From an uncultured Lacinutrix sp. (GTDB lineage: Bacteria > Bacteroidota > Bacteroidia > Flavobacteriales > Flavobacteriaceae), in the NCBI RefSeq assembly GCF_947500605.1, contig NZ_CANMSJ010000009.1:106095-170094 (forward strand): a DNA stretch of 64,000 nt, given 5' to 3'. Made by a program: the position numbers and the translations under genes. The stretch's first letter is position 1, and each line of letters begins with the position of its first letter. Below, piece after piece: positions 28,354 through 36,499 of the stretch. The notes beneath the pieces were generated by a model that did no database searches, was not told the origin of the DNA, and saw only the letters and a list, made by a program, of their open reading frames with translations.

Positions 28354-29100
28354 TTACTCAATAATTATTTTCTTTGATACAATTCCGGCTTTTGTAGATA
28401 TTTTTACCAAATACATACCTCTAGATAATTGTGAAGCATTGATTTCTTTATCACCTTTAACCGATAACACAACTTTACCAGTAATATCGTAAATTAATAC
28501 GTTATCAATTAAAACATTTTTTTGAGAATTTATTTTAAAGATTCCGTTATTTGGATTAGGAGTAATACTAACTGTTTGCTCTAGCTCAAACTCATTCACC
28601 CCCAATTGATTTTCAGAAAATAATTGAACTTCTGCAATTTGAATCATGCCTGCTGAATCGTTACATTCTTGAATAAAATTAATTCTATAGTACGCATAAG
28701 CGTTACCATTAGTAAAATCAAAAGTTCTAGTAAAAAATCTATCTGTTATACAAGGAATAGTAATAGTTGTAATACTTGTAAACGTATTTCCATCTACAGA
28801 TCCTGCAATCTCTACCATAGTTGGATCTCTTAATTCGGCATCATTGGCTGTTGAAATATCTATAGATCTAGCTAACGCTGTTGTACCTAGGTTTACAATA
28901 AAACCTGCACCATCGTCCTCATTAAAATCTAAAAATTTTGTATTAACATTTCCATCAATTACATTACTTATTGATTCTCCTCCTGGAGAATTAACTGATA
29001 AATATTCAGTAACTGTCATGGTTGGCGTGAGAATTGGAATTTGGGCATGAATTTGTCCAAATAAGAATAATGCAAAAGTAAATAAAGTAATTTTTTTCAT
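28354..29100 (-). CDS. Secreted F5/8 type C (discoidin-like) domain protein with T9SS type A sorting domain
   Basis: 248 aa with a signal peptide (ITLFTFALFLFGQIHAQ). Residues about 30-160 form a galactose-binding/discoidin-like beta-sandwich (SVNSPGGESISNVIDGNVNTKFLDF is the typical opening). The C-terminus, SITPNPNNGIFKI ... VLIYDITGKVVLS ... SRGMYLVKI, is a type A sorting domain. It therefore is a T9SS-exported carbohydrate- or surface-binding protein with no catalytic domain. Confidence 0.85.
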   Translation of the reverse strand: MKKITLFTFALFLFGQIHAQIPILTPTMTVTEYLSVNSPGGESISNVIDGNVNTKFLDFNEDDGAGFIVNLGTTALARSIDISTANDAELRDPTMVEIAGSVDGNTFTSITTITIPCITDRFFTRTFDFTNGNAYAYYRINFIQECNDSAGMIQIAEVQLFSENQLGVNEFELEQTVSITPNPNNGIFKINSQKNVLIDNVLIYDITGKVVLSVKGDKEINASQLSRGMYLVKISTKAGIVSKKIIIE

Positions 29101-29182
29101 GTATTTTATGGTTTAGTTAGTGAACAATATTATGATAATTAAATCTTCACTCCTAAATTTATAAGCAATATTTTTAATAAAC

Positions 29183-29220
29183 AAAAACGCATATTAACCA
29201 TGCCTATAGTTAATATGCGT
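29183..29220 (-). terminator. Terminator after the SDR gene
   Basis: Stem ACGCATATTAAC / GTTAATATGCGT with a 10-base loop and a minus-strand T-run, located 80 bases beyond the SDR stop codon. Confidence 0.75.
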
Positions 29221-29298
29221 TTAAATAAAATTTAAAAAATTACAACTTCGTTATTCAAGTTAAACTAACTAAAAGTCACGTTTATTTAAATTGAAAAC

Positions 29299-29982
29299 TT
29301 AAGGAGTAGAGTTAGCTACTTGTAACATTTTACCATTATAATACTTATTTCCATTTAAGGAAAATTCCGCTATATATTTCGCCATATCTAATGCTGATGT
29401 TGGTGCTTGATAACCAGGAAAAGCTTCTTCTAACATTTCGGTCTGTACTGCTCCTAAAGCAAGTACATTAAAGCTTGGTCCTGTTTCTTTATATTCTTCA
29501 GCTAAAAGCTCTGTAAGTGTCACCACAGCTCCTTTACTCGAACTGTAAGCCGATAATCCAGGGAACTTAACACTACCTTGTACACCTCCTATAGAACTTA
29601 TAGTAACAACATGACTTTCTTTCTTCATAAAAGGTAAAACACAACGCGTCATTTCGGCAACACCAAAAACGTTAGTTCTATATACGTGTTCAAAATCTTC
29701 TATAGTAGTTTCTGCAAAAGGTTTATTTAAAAGTGCTCCTGCATTATTAATGAGTATATCTACATGTTTCCATTCTTTGGCAACATATGCTTCTACTTTT
29801 TTGTAATCTTCTTTCTTACTTAAATCGAATGCAAAAGACTCGATATTATCGAAATGCAAATTACTAACCGGTTGTGCGTTTCTAGATAATGCTAATACAT
29901 TATGTCCTTGGTTAGCTAAAATATGTACTAACTCGAAACCTATACCTCTACTTGTACCTGTAATAATTATATTCTTACTCAT
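29299..29982 (-). CDS. Short-chain dehydrogenase/reductase
   Basis: 227 aa Rossmann protein: cofactor loop TGTSRGIGFELV, structural NNAG (INNAGALLNKPF), catalytic Ser in VVTISSIGG and YxxxK in YSSSKGAV. Arg and Asn near the start of beta2 (SRNAQP) suggest NADPH preference. Its start overlaps the end of the M28 peptidase gene by 8 bases, so the two are coupled. Substrate unknown. Confidence 0.9.
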   Translation of the reverse strand: MSKNIIITGTSRGIGFELVHILANQGHNVLALSRNAQPVSNLHFDNIESFAFDLSKKEDYKKVEAYVAKEWKHVDILINNAGALLNKPFAETTIEDFEHVYRTNVFGVAEMTRCVLPFMKKESHVVTISSIGGVQGSVKFPGLSAYSSSKGAVVTLTELLAEEYKETGPSFNVLALGAVQTEMLEEAFPGYQAPTSALDMAKYIAEFSLNGNKYYNGKMLQVANSTP

Positions 29983-30970
29983 TCATTTTAATATCTTGTG
30001 TTGGAGCATTAGCCATTTGCTCTAAAACTGGTGCTAATTTGTTTATTAAACCTGCCATAAAATTGTAATCTAATTTATCTACCTCATCGTCTACATGGTG
30101 ATAAAAATCGAAGTTTGTTAAATCGCAAGATGACACTGTATGACTTGGCACTTTAAATTCTTCATAAAACGCATAATTATCTGAACGTTTAAATAACCCA
30201 TATTTTTTAGCCACGTCTGAAGCTCCAATAAGATTTTCACCAGCATAATCATTCATCTTTTCGGCTAAATTAGATAATTCGTAACCTGTAATAAAAGCTT
30301 CATAATCTCTACCTACAAATGGTACACCAATCATTTCAATATTAATCATTGTATATAGATTGATATTACTTTCTTTTAATCTTTTAGCTAAATGTTTAGA
30401 TCCTAACAATCCTTTTTCTTCCGCTGTAAAGGTTGTAAAAATGATACTTCTTTTATTAGTTTTATTTTTAGAAAAATACTTAGCTAAAGATAATACGCCA
30501 CTAGTTCCTGCTGCATTATCATTTGCTCCATTTGCAATAGTATCTCCATTTACATCTTTTGCTGTACCAATATGGTCGTAATGTGCTCCAATTACTATAA
30601 ACTCGTCTTTAAGTTTTGGATCTGTGCCTTCTAAATAACCTATAACATTATAAGCACTTAGTTCTCCTATTTCAAAATTATCTCTATACGTTTCGAAGTA
30701 TGGTTTTAAACCATAAGACTTAAATTTAGTTTCTATATAACTTGCTGCTACTTCTATACCTTCGCTGCCTGTATCTCTACCATTTAACTCATCGGAAGCT
30801 AAGAAAGAAACTATTTCTTTAAGCTCTGCTGCATTAACAAAATCTATTGTTTTAACTGTAGTTTCTACAGTTTCAATTGTAGTGCTTACACTTGTTTCTG
30901 TTGCTGTCTTTTTTGCTGAATCGCAACCTATAAATAAGGCCATTACACCTAAAGTAGTTAGTATTTTCAT
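29975..30970 (-). CDS. M28 family zinc peptidase, lipoprotein
   Basis: 331 aa with a lipoprotein signal (TTLGVMALFIGCDS). Metal ligands of a co-catalytic dizinc aminopeptidase are visible: His/Asp in VIGAHYDHIG, bridging Asp in NGANDNAAGTSG, catalytic Glu-Glu in FTAEEKGLLG, an acidic residue in NIEMIG, and His in YHHVDDEVDKL. It likely trims peptides in the periplasm or at the outer membrane. Overlaps the downstream SDR gene. Confidence 0.9.
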   Translation of the reverse strand: MKILTTLGVMALFIGCDSAKKTATETSVSTTIETVETTVKTIDFVNAAELKEIVSFLASDELNGRDTGSEGIEVAASYIETKFKSYGLKPYFETYRDNFEIGELSAYNVIGYLEGTDPKLKDEFIVIGAHYDHIGTAKDVNGDTIANGANDNAAGTSGVLSLAKYFSKNKTNKRSIIFTTFTAEEKGLLGSKHLAKRLKESNINLYTMINIEMIGVPFVGRDYEAFITGYELSNLAEKMNDYAGENLIGASDVAKKYGLFKRSDNYAFYEEFKVPSHTVSSCDLTNFDFYHHVDDEVDKLDYNFMAGLINKLAPVLEQMANAPTQDIKMNE

Positions 30971-30997
30971 TTGTCTATTTTATTAGAGTTTAAAGAT

Positions 30998-31029
30998 AAA
31001 AAAAACCTGAATCAAATTCTTGATTCAGG
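30998..31029 (-). terminator. Terminator after gene 31062-31802
   Basis: Perfect 10-bp stem CCTGAATCAA / TTGATTCAGG with a four-base loop and a minus-strand run of T. Confidence 0.85.
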
Positions 31030-31061
31030 CTTTTTAATATGTACATAAAAAAGGTTGATAC

Positions 31062-31802
31062 CTATTTCATTTTCTTATTTGCTTTTTTTGCTAAACGCTG
31101 TACTTTTTTATTTAAATCTTTCATCAATTTTTCTACAGCACTTTCGCACATTGGTTGTATTTTACTAGTACTCATTACAGGAATACCTCCAACCATTACA
31201 GCTTTCTTTTTAGATCCTGCAATTTCTCTAAATTGAAAAATACTATTATTATCTTTAGTATAAAGATTCATAGCATATCTAGCTTGCACACTAACATATC
31301 CCATGCTTCCTATTCCTGTTTTAACAAACCCGAATGATAGATTAACAAACATAATAGCATCTACTCCTAAAGCTTCTGCTACACCCTTTAAATCTTTAAC
31401 ATTTTTTCTATAAGCAGGAATTACATTGTAACCTTCTATAGCTGTAGTTGTTTCAACATTTGTTAATAAAGTTGACCCTTCTTGATAAGTTGGAACAAAT
31501 TCTTTGTAAGCATCATTAGATAATACTTCTTTTTCATCTATAATTTCAAAATCGAAGTTCTTAGTATATTCACTAAAAAAAGCATTATGCAGCTTTTTTA
31601 GTGGCTCGGTTAAATTAAAATCTGGATCATCACTTAGCTTAGTATTCTTAGCAATTAAATCTGCCGAGGCACTTAATGCGGATAAATCAATAGTTTTATC
31701 TGCATAAAAAGTAATTACTGCAACTTTCTTTTTTTGAGCATTACCAATTAACATTGATAACGAAAGAAACGTCATTAGTACTATAGCCTTAATGTTCTTC
31801 AT
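31062..31802 (-). CDS. Secreted protein of unknown function
   Basis: 246 aa with a signal peptide (AIVLMTFLSLSMLIGNAQ) and a basic C-terminus (KKVQRLAKKANKKMK). The middle, AEALGVDAIMFVNLSFGF followed by VQARYAMNLYTKDNNSIFQF, alternates strands and helices and is vaguely reminiscent of lipoprotein assembly factors that assess an envelope component, but I cannot assign a family. It stands between two terminators or promoters as a single gene. Confidence 0.6.
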   Translation of the reverse strand: MKNIKAIVLMTFLSLSMLIGNAQKKKVAVITFYADKTIDLSALSASADLIAKNTKLSDDPDFNLTEPLKKLHNAFFSEYTKNFDFEIIDEKEVLSNDAYKEFVPTYQEGSTLLTNVETTTAIEGYNVIPAYRKNVKDLKGVAEALGVDAIMFVNLSFGFVKTGIGSMGYVSVQARYAMNLYTKDNNSIFQFREIAGSKKKAVMVGGIPVMSTSKIQPMCESAVEKLMKDLNKKVQRLAKKANKKMK

Positions 31803-31849
31803 TTTAATTTGTTTTTTATAATAGATTAGTCAATTTAATCAAAATTAGC

Positions 31850-33478
31850 TTAAACTAACATTGTTACTGGATTTTCAATAAACCCTTTTAATGTTTGTAA
31901 AAACTGAGCTCCTGTTGCTCCATCGACCGTTCTATGATCACATGCTAAACATAATTTCATAGTATTACCAACTACAATTTGTCCGTTTTTAACAACTGGT
32001 TTTTCAACAATATTACCAACAGATAAAATAGCAGAATTAGGTTGATTAATGATAGATGTAAAACTATCGATACCAAACATTCCTAAATTAGAAATAGTAA
32101 ATGTACTACCTTCCATTTCGTCTAAAGCTAACTTTTTGCTTCTTGCTTTACCAGCATATTCTCTAACAGCTGCACCAATTTGAGGTAAACTTTGCTCGTT
32201 TGCAAATTTAACTACGGGCACTAATAATCCGTCTGGTACAGCAACTGCTACACCAATATGAACGTGATTGTTTAGTTTCATTCTATCGTCGAACCACTGA
32301 GAGTTAACTTGTGGATGTTCTTTTAATGCTAAAGCACATGCTTTAACAATCATATCGTTATAAGAAATCTTAATATCTGGTACAGAATTGTATTGTTTTC
32401 TAAATGCTATTGCATTTTCCATATCAAACTCCACATTTAAATAATAATGTGGTGCCGTAAATTTAGACTTCGCTAAGTTTTTGGCAATTGCTTTACGCAT
32501 GTTTGAGTTTGGTATCTCATCGAAATCTTCTTGACCAGTGGCTACAAATTTAGCTGTTGAAGCAGATCCTGATGCAGATGGTGTAAAGTTTTCGATATCA
32601 CGTTTTACAATACGTCCATTTTCTCCAGAACCTTTAACTTGATTAAGTTGAATACCTTTTTCTTCTGCCATTTTTTTGGCTAAAGGAGAAATAAATACTC
32701 TACCTGAATCTGTATTAGAAACAGCTGCTTTAGCTTGTTGCTTAGGCGCTTCTTTCTTTACTTCTGCTTTTGGAGTTTCTTGTTTTGCAGCTTCCTGCTT
32801 TGGAGCTTCTTCTTTTTTAGCTGAAGAACCTTCAACTGCAAAGTTTTTTGCAATAGATGAAACGTCTGTTCCTGCAGGACCAATAATAGCTAATAGAGAG
32901 TCTACTTTTGCTGAAGCTCCTTCTTCTAAACCTACAAACAGTAATGTTCCAGATTGAAAAGATTCGAATTCCATTGTAGCTTTATCTGTTTCAATCTCGG
33001 CAAGAATATCACCTTCTTCTACAGTATCACCTATTTTTTTTAACCATGTTGCCACAGTTCCTTCTTCCATTGTGTCACTTAAACGTGGCATAGTTACTAC
33101 TATAACACCTTCTGGCAATGCTTCTTCGGCTTTAGGAGTTTCGCTTTCGCTCTCCGTATTTGCTGCAGTTTTATCTTCCGTTGGAGTTTCAGCTTTAGCT
33201 TCAGTAGTACTTCCGTTTAATAATCCAGAAATATCTTCACCTTCATCTCCTATAATAGCTAAAAGTGTATCTACTTTTGCTGTTTCTCCTTCTTGAATAC
33301 CAATATGTAATAAGACTCCTTCATTAAAGGACTCAAATTCCATTGTAGCTTTATCTGTTTCAATTTCAGCTAAAATATCACCTTCTTCAATTTTATCGCC
33401 TACTTTTTTAAGCCAACTTGCTACAGTTCCTTCTTCCATTGTGTCGCTTAAACGCGGCATATTTATTACTTCAGCCAT
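31850..33478 (-). CDS. pdhC: Pyruvate dehydrogenase E2, dihydrolipoamide acetyltransferase
   Basis: 542 aa with two tandem lipoyl domains, each with the lipoylated Lys in EIETDKATMEFES (about residues 30-50 and 155-175). Ala/Lys/Glu/Pro linkers follow, then a peripheral E1/E3-binding domain (VFISPLAKKMAEEKGI) and the catalytic domain ending in LACDHRTVDGATGAQFL, where His-Asp of the acetyltransferase site is visible. It begins 3 bases after pdhA. No E1-beta gene is present beside them. Confidence 0.95.
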   Translation of the reverse strand: MAEVINMPRLSDTMEEGTVASWLKKVGDKIEEGDILAEIETDKATMEFESFNEGVLLHIGIQEGETAKVDTLLAIIGDEGEDISGLLNGSTTEAKAETPTEDKTAANTESESETPKAEEALPEGVIVVTMPRLSDTMEEGTVATWLKKIGDTVEEGDILAEIETDKATMEFESFQSGTLLFVGLEEGASAKVDSLLAIIGPAGTDVSSIAKNFAVEGSSAKKEEAPKQEAAKQETPKAEVKKEAPKQQAKAAVSNTDSGRVFISPLAKKMAEEKGIQLNQVKGSGENGRIVKRDIENFTPSASGSASTAKFVATGQEDFDEIPNSNMRKAIAKNLAKSKFTAPHYYLNVEFDMENAIAFRKQYNSVPDIKISYNDMIVKACALALKEHPQVNSQWFDDRMKLNNHVHIGVAVAVPDGLLVPVVKFANEQSLPQIGAAVREYAGKARSKKLALDEMEGSTFTISNLGMFGIDSFTSIINQPNSAILSVGNIVEKPVVKNGQIVVGNTMKLCLACDHRTVDGATGAQFLQTLKGFIENPVTMLV

Positions 33479-33481
33479 AGC

Positions 33482-34483
33482 TTATTTTATTTTGTGATCT
33501 ATAAAAGGATAATCTTCTTGCTCGTATACCACATCGTACATTAAGCTTTTTTCTGGATACGGAGATTCGTCTGCGAATTTCTCACATTCAGCTACTAATG
33601 CTTTAACACGTTTATCGATTACTTTTAAATCGTCTTCGCTAGCATAGTTTTCTTTAAGAATAATATCTTTAACCTGCTTAATAGGATCGATTTTCTTGTA
33701 TTCTTCAACCTCATCTTTTGTTCTATAATGCTGAGCATCTGACATTGAGTGACCTCTATAACGGTATGTTTTTACTTCTAAGAAAGTTGGACCTCCACCT
33801 GATCTTGCACGTGTAATTGCTTCATCAAAAGCTTCTGCAACTTTAATAGGATTCATTCCATCTACTGGTCCAGAAGGCATTTCGTATCCACGCCCTAATT
33901 TCCAAATATCTGTATGGTTTGCTGTACGCTCTACACTTGTTCCCATAGCATATCCGTTGTTTTCACAAACAAATACTACTGGCAAGTTCCAAAGCATTGC
34001 TAAGTTAAAAGTTTCATGTAAAGAACCTTGTCTTGCAGCTCCATCACCAAAACAGCAAATAGTTACTGCGTTTTGGTCGTGGTATTTGTCTCCAAAAGCC
34101 ATTCCTGCTCCTAGTGGAATTTGACCTCCAACAATACCATGTCCACCATAAAAACGGTGTTCTTTAGAAAATATATGCATTGAACCACCTAAACCTTGAG
34201 AAGTTCCTGTTGCTTTTCCAAATAATTCTGCCATTACACGTTTAGGATCTACTCCCATACCTATAGGCTGAACGTGATTACGATATGCAGTAATCATTTT
34301 ATCTTTTGTTAAGTCCATTGCATGTAAAGCGCCTGCTAATACTGCTTCTTGGCCATTATACAAATGAAGGAATCCTCTAACTTTTTGTTGGATATAAACT
34401 GCAGCAAGTTTGTCTTCAAACTTTCTCCAGAAATACATGTCTTCATACCATTTAAGGTATACTTCTTTAGTTATTTTCTGCAT
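33482..34483 (-). CDS. pdhA: Pyruvate dehydrogenase E1 component, alpha subunit
   Basis: 333 aa. The thiamine-diphosphate motif runs from GDGAARQGSLHETFNLA to NN (FVCENNGYAMGTS). GGSMHIFSKEH and the regulatory-loop-like YRYRGHSMSDAQHYR are typical E1-alpha segments. It decarboxylates pyruvate with an E1-beta encoded elsewhere. Its promoter overlaps a TTGGTTTACCAA palindrome, suggesting transcriptional control of pyruvate oxidation. Confidence 0.95.
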   Translation of the reverse strand: MQKITKEVYLKWYEDMYFWRKFEDKLAAVYIQQKVRGFLHLYNGQEAVLAGALHAMDLTKDKMITAYRNHVQPIGMGVDPKRVMAELFGKATGTSQGLGGSMHIFSKEHRFYGGHGIVGGQIPLGAGMAFGDKYHDQNAVTICCFGDGAARQGSLHETFNLAMLWNLPVVFVCENNGYAMGTSVERTANHTDIWKLGRGYEMPSGPVDGMNPIKVAEAFDEAITRARSGGGPTFLEVKTYRYRGHSMSDAQHYRTKDEVEEYKKIDPIKQVKDIILKENYASEDDLKVIDKRVKALVAECEKFADESPYPEKSLMYDVVYEQEDYPFIDHKIK

Positions 34484-34568
34484 TTTTGGTGTTTCTTTTC
34501 TGTAAATTAAAAACCACTTAAAATTGATATTCGTTCAATTAATCAATTTTAAAAAATTGTTTCACTAA

Positions 34569-34598
34569 CAAAAGTAACACTTTGAATTGGTTTACCAA
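34569..34598 (-). promoter_or_regulatory. pdhA promoter with embedded palindromic operator
   Basis: On the minus strand TTG (34598-34596), 19 bases, TACTTTTG (34576-34569): an exact consensus promoter. The perfect palindrome TTGGTTTACCAA (34587-34598) covers the -33 element. The same sequence occurs at the PL6 promoter. Binding there would block polymerase. The rest of the 167-base gap to cdd shows nothing else. Confidence 0.7.
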
Positions 34599-34650
34599 AA
34601 GTGAAAATTAACTAATGTTATATGATTTCGAGATTTTTTTTACGAAAACG

Positions 34651-35133
34651 TTATAGATTTGATGAATCGAAACCGAAAGGTAACAAATTAGATAATGAGT
34701 TAGACCTCATAACCTTGCCAATCTCTCCCATAAAATAGATTTCGATAGCACTTTCTTGTTTAGTTTCGTACTCTGCAATAGACTGTCTACAAGCTCCACA
34801 AGGTGGAATTGGCGCACTTGTTTTCTGGTTTTGAGACGCTGCAGTAATAGCCATTTTTACAATTTTTGCTTTAGGATACTTAGCTCCTGCATAAAAAATT
34901 GCTGTACGCTCTGCGCATAACCCAGAAGGATAAGAAGCATTTTCTTGATTACTACCAGAAATAATTTCGCCATTATCTAGTAATATTGCCGTGCCTACAT
35001 GAAACCTTGAATAAGGAGCATAAGCATTATCTCTTGCTTCTATTGCATTTTGCATTAAACTTTGAATGTCTTTAGGCGTATCTTCTAAAGTATCGAAAAC
35101 ATAAAGTTTAGATTCTATTATTACTTCTTTCAT
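34651..35133 (-). CDS. cdd: Cytidine deaminase
   Basis: 160 aa. Deaminates cytidine and deoxycytidine in pyrimidine salvage. The zinc site is complete: CAERTAIFYAGA (first Cys and the catalytic Glu) and PPCGACRQSIAEY (two Cys). The substrate loop SRFHVGTAILLDNGEIISGSNQENASYPSGL is conserved. Located between porV and pdhA on the same strand; a terminator lies before it. Confidence 0.95.
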   Translation of the reverse strand: MKEVIIESKLYVFDTLEDTPKDIQSLMQNAIEARDNAYAPYSRFHVGTAILLDNGEIISGSNQENASYPSGLCAERTAIFYAGAKYPKAKIVKMAITAASQNQKTSAPIPPCGACRQSIAEYETKQESAIEIYFMGEIGKVMRSNSLSNLLPFGFDSSNL

Positions 35134-35168
35134 AAATTTTAATTAAAAAACTACAAATTAATTTAGAC

Positions 35169-35197
35169 AAAAAAACTATTGCTTTGCGCAATAGTTT
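35169..35197 (-). terminator. Terminator after porV
   Basis: AAACTATTGC / GCAATAGTTT stem with a five-base loop and T-run on the minus strand, ending the porU-porV unit. Confidence 0.8.
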
Positions 35198-35221
35198 TTG
35201 TTTTTTGAAATATTCTATATT

Positions 35222-36466
35222 CTAATATTCTGTATATTCTCCTTCTCCAAGATTAAACGTTAAAGAAAAACGTAACGTACTTTCTAATGGACTTTGCACT
35301 TGTGATGCTGAAAATAAATAAGATAAGTCTATATTAAGAACATTGTATTTAAAACCCGCTCCTAAAGCAAAGAACTTACGTGCTCCTTTTGTTTCGTGCT
35401 CGTTAAAATAACCAGCTCTAAAAGCAAAAGAATCTTGATATAAGTATTCTAAACCGACTGCATAAGTAAACTCTTGCAACTCTTCCTTTCCTCCTCCTGG
35501 CGCATCACCAAAAGATTGAAAAATACCTGAAACGAAATCTACATTATTATCTTGACCTTCTATAATAACACGATCATCAACTACCAATCCTAATGTTTCT
35601 CCTTCATCTGGTTCGTAAACACCATTACCATTTGTATCCGTAAACTCTCTTTCTACTCCTGTAACTGGAGGAGTTGGAACAAGCAATTTAGAAAATTCCA
35701 ATGTTGCTCCCAGTTTATTATATTGATCGAAAATAAAATCGAAACCACCACCTAAACGCAATGTTGTTGGTTGAAAGTTTTCTTGTCCGCCTTCGTCGTA
35801 TTTAAATTTAGGTCCTAAGTTTTGAATTGCAAAACCACCTCTCCAGCGACCATTAAAATCATTATAAGCTTCTTCTTCACTTTGGTAGTAACCTGTAATA
35901 TCTACACCAAATGTACTTGCGGCTGTAGCATCATTATCTCCAAAATTTAATTTTAAATCTGATCTTAAATAACGCATAGCTACCGCCATACCAAACTGAT
36001 CACTTAATCTTAGACTATAAGACAAATCTATTGTTAACTCATTAGGAGATTGTAAAAGTGGCGTTGAATTTTCATCTTCAACAAATTCAATATCTCCAAG
36101 CGAAAAATATTTAAAACTAGCTGCAAAAGCACTTTGCTCGTTTAACCTATTAAAATAAGTAACGTTTCCTAAAAAAATATCATTAACCAATTTACTTAAG
36201 TATGGTGTATAACTAACTCCAACACCTGACTTTGCTGTAGAGAAAACGTATTTAGCAGGATTCCACTGCTGCGAAAATGCATCTGGAGATGTTGCGACTC
36301 CCATATCTCCCATTGCTGCAGCTCTTGCATCTGGAGCTATTAAAAGAAAAGGTACTCCTGTTGTTATTACTCTTGTATCTGAATCAGCTATTATTGTTGT
36401 TGGATTTTGTGCATTACTATTTAAAGCAAAAATTAACACAATTATTATTAAAATATTCTTTTTCAT
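35222..36466 (-). CDS. porV: T9SS outer-membrane shuttle protein PorV
   Basis: 414 aa, FadL-like beta-barrel with a signal peptide (ILIIIVLIFALNSNAQ). Typical N-terminal PorV text is GVPFLLIAPDARAAAMGDMGVATSPDAFSQQWNPAKY. The C-terminus alternates strands and ends in an aromatic-rich FSLTFNLG. PorV escorts cargo from the translocon to the PorU sortase. The gene directly follows porU by 33 bases, the conserved order in flavobacteria. Confidence 0.93.
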   Translation of the reverse strand: MKKNILIIIVLIFALNSNAQNPTTIIADSDTRVITTGVPFLLIAPDARAAAMGDMGVATSPDAFSQQWNPAKYVFSTAKSGVGVSYTPYLSKLVNDIFLGNVTYFNRLNEQSAFAASFKYFSLGDIEFVEDENSTPLLQSPNELTIDLSYSLRLSDQFGMAVAMRYLRSDLKLNFGDNDATAASTFGVDITGYYQSEEEAYNDFNGRWRGGFAIQNLGPKFKYDEGGQENFQPTTLRLGGGFDFIFDQYNKLGATLEFSKLLVPTPPVTGVEREFTDTNGNGVYEPDEGETLGLVVDDRVIIEGQDNNVDFVSGIFQSFGDAPGGGKEELQEFTYAVGLEYLYQDSFAFRAGYFNEHETKGARKFFALGAGFKYNVLNIDLSYLFSASQVQSPLESTLRFSLTFNLGEGEYTEY

Positions 36467-36499
36467 AAATCAATTTTATTTGGCAAATATAATTTTTTA

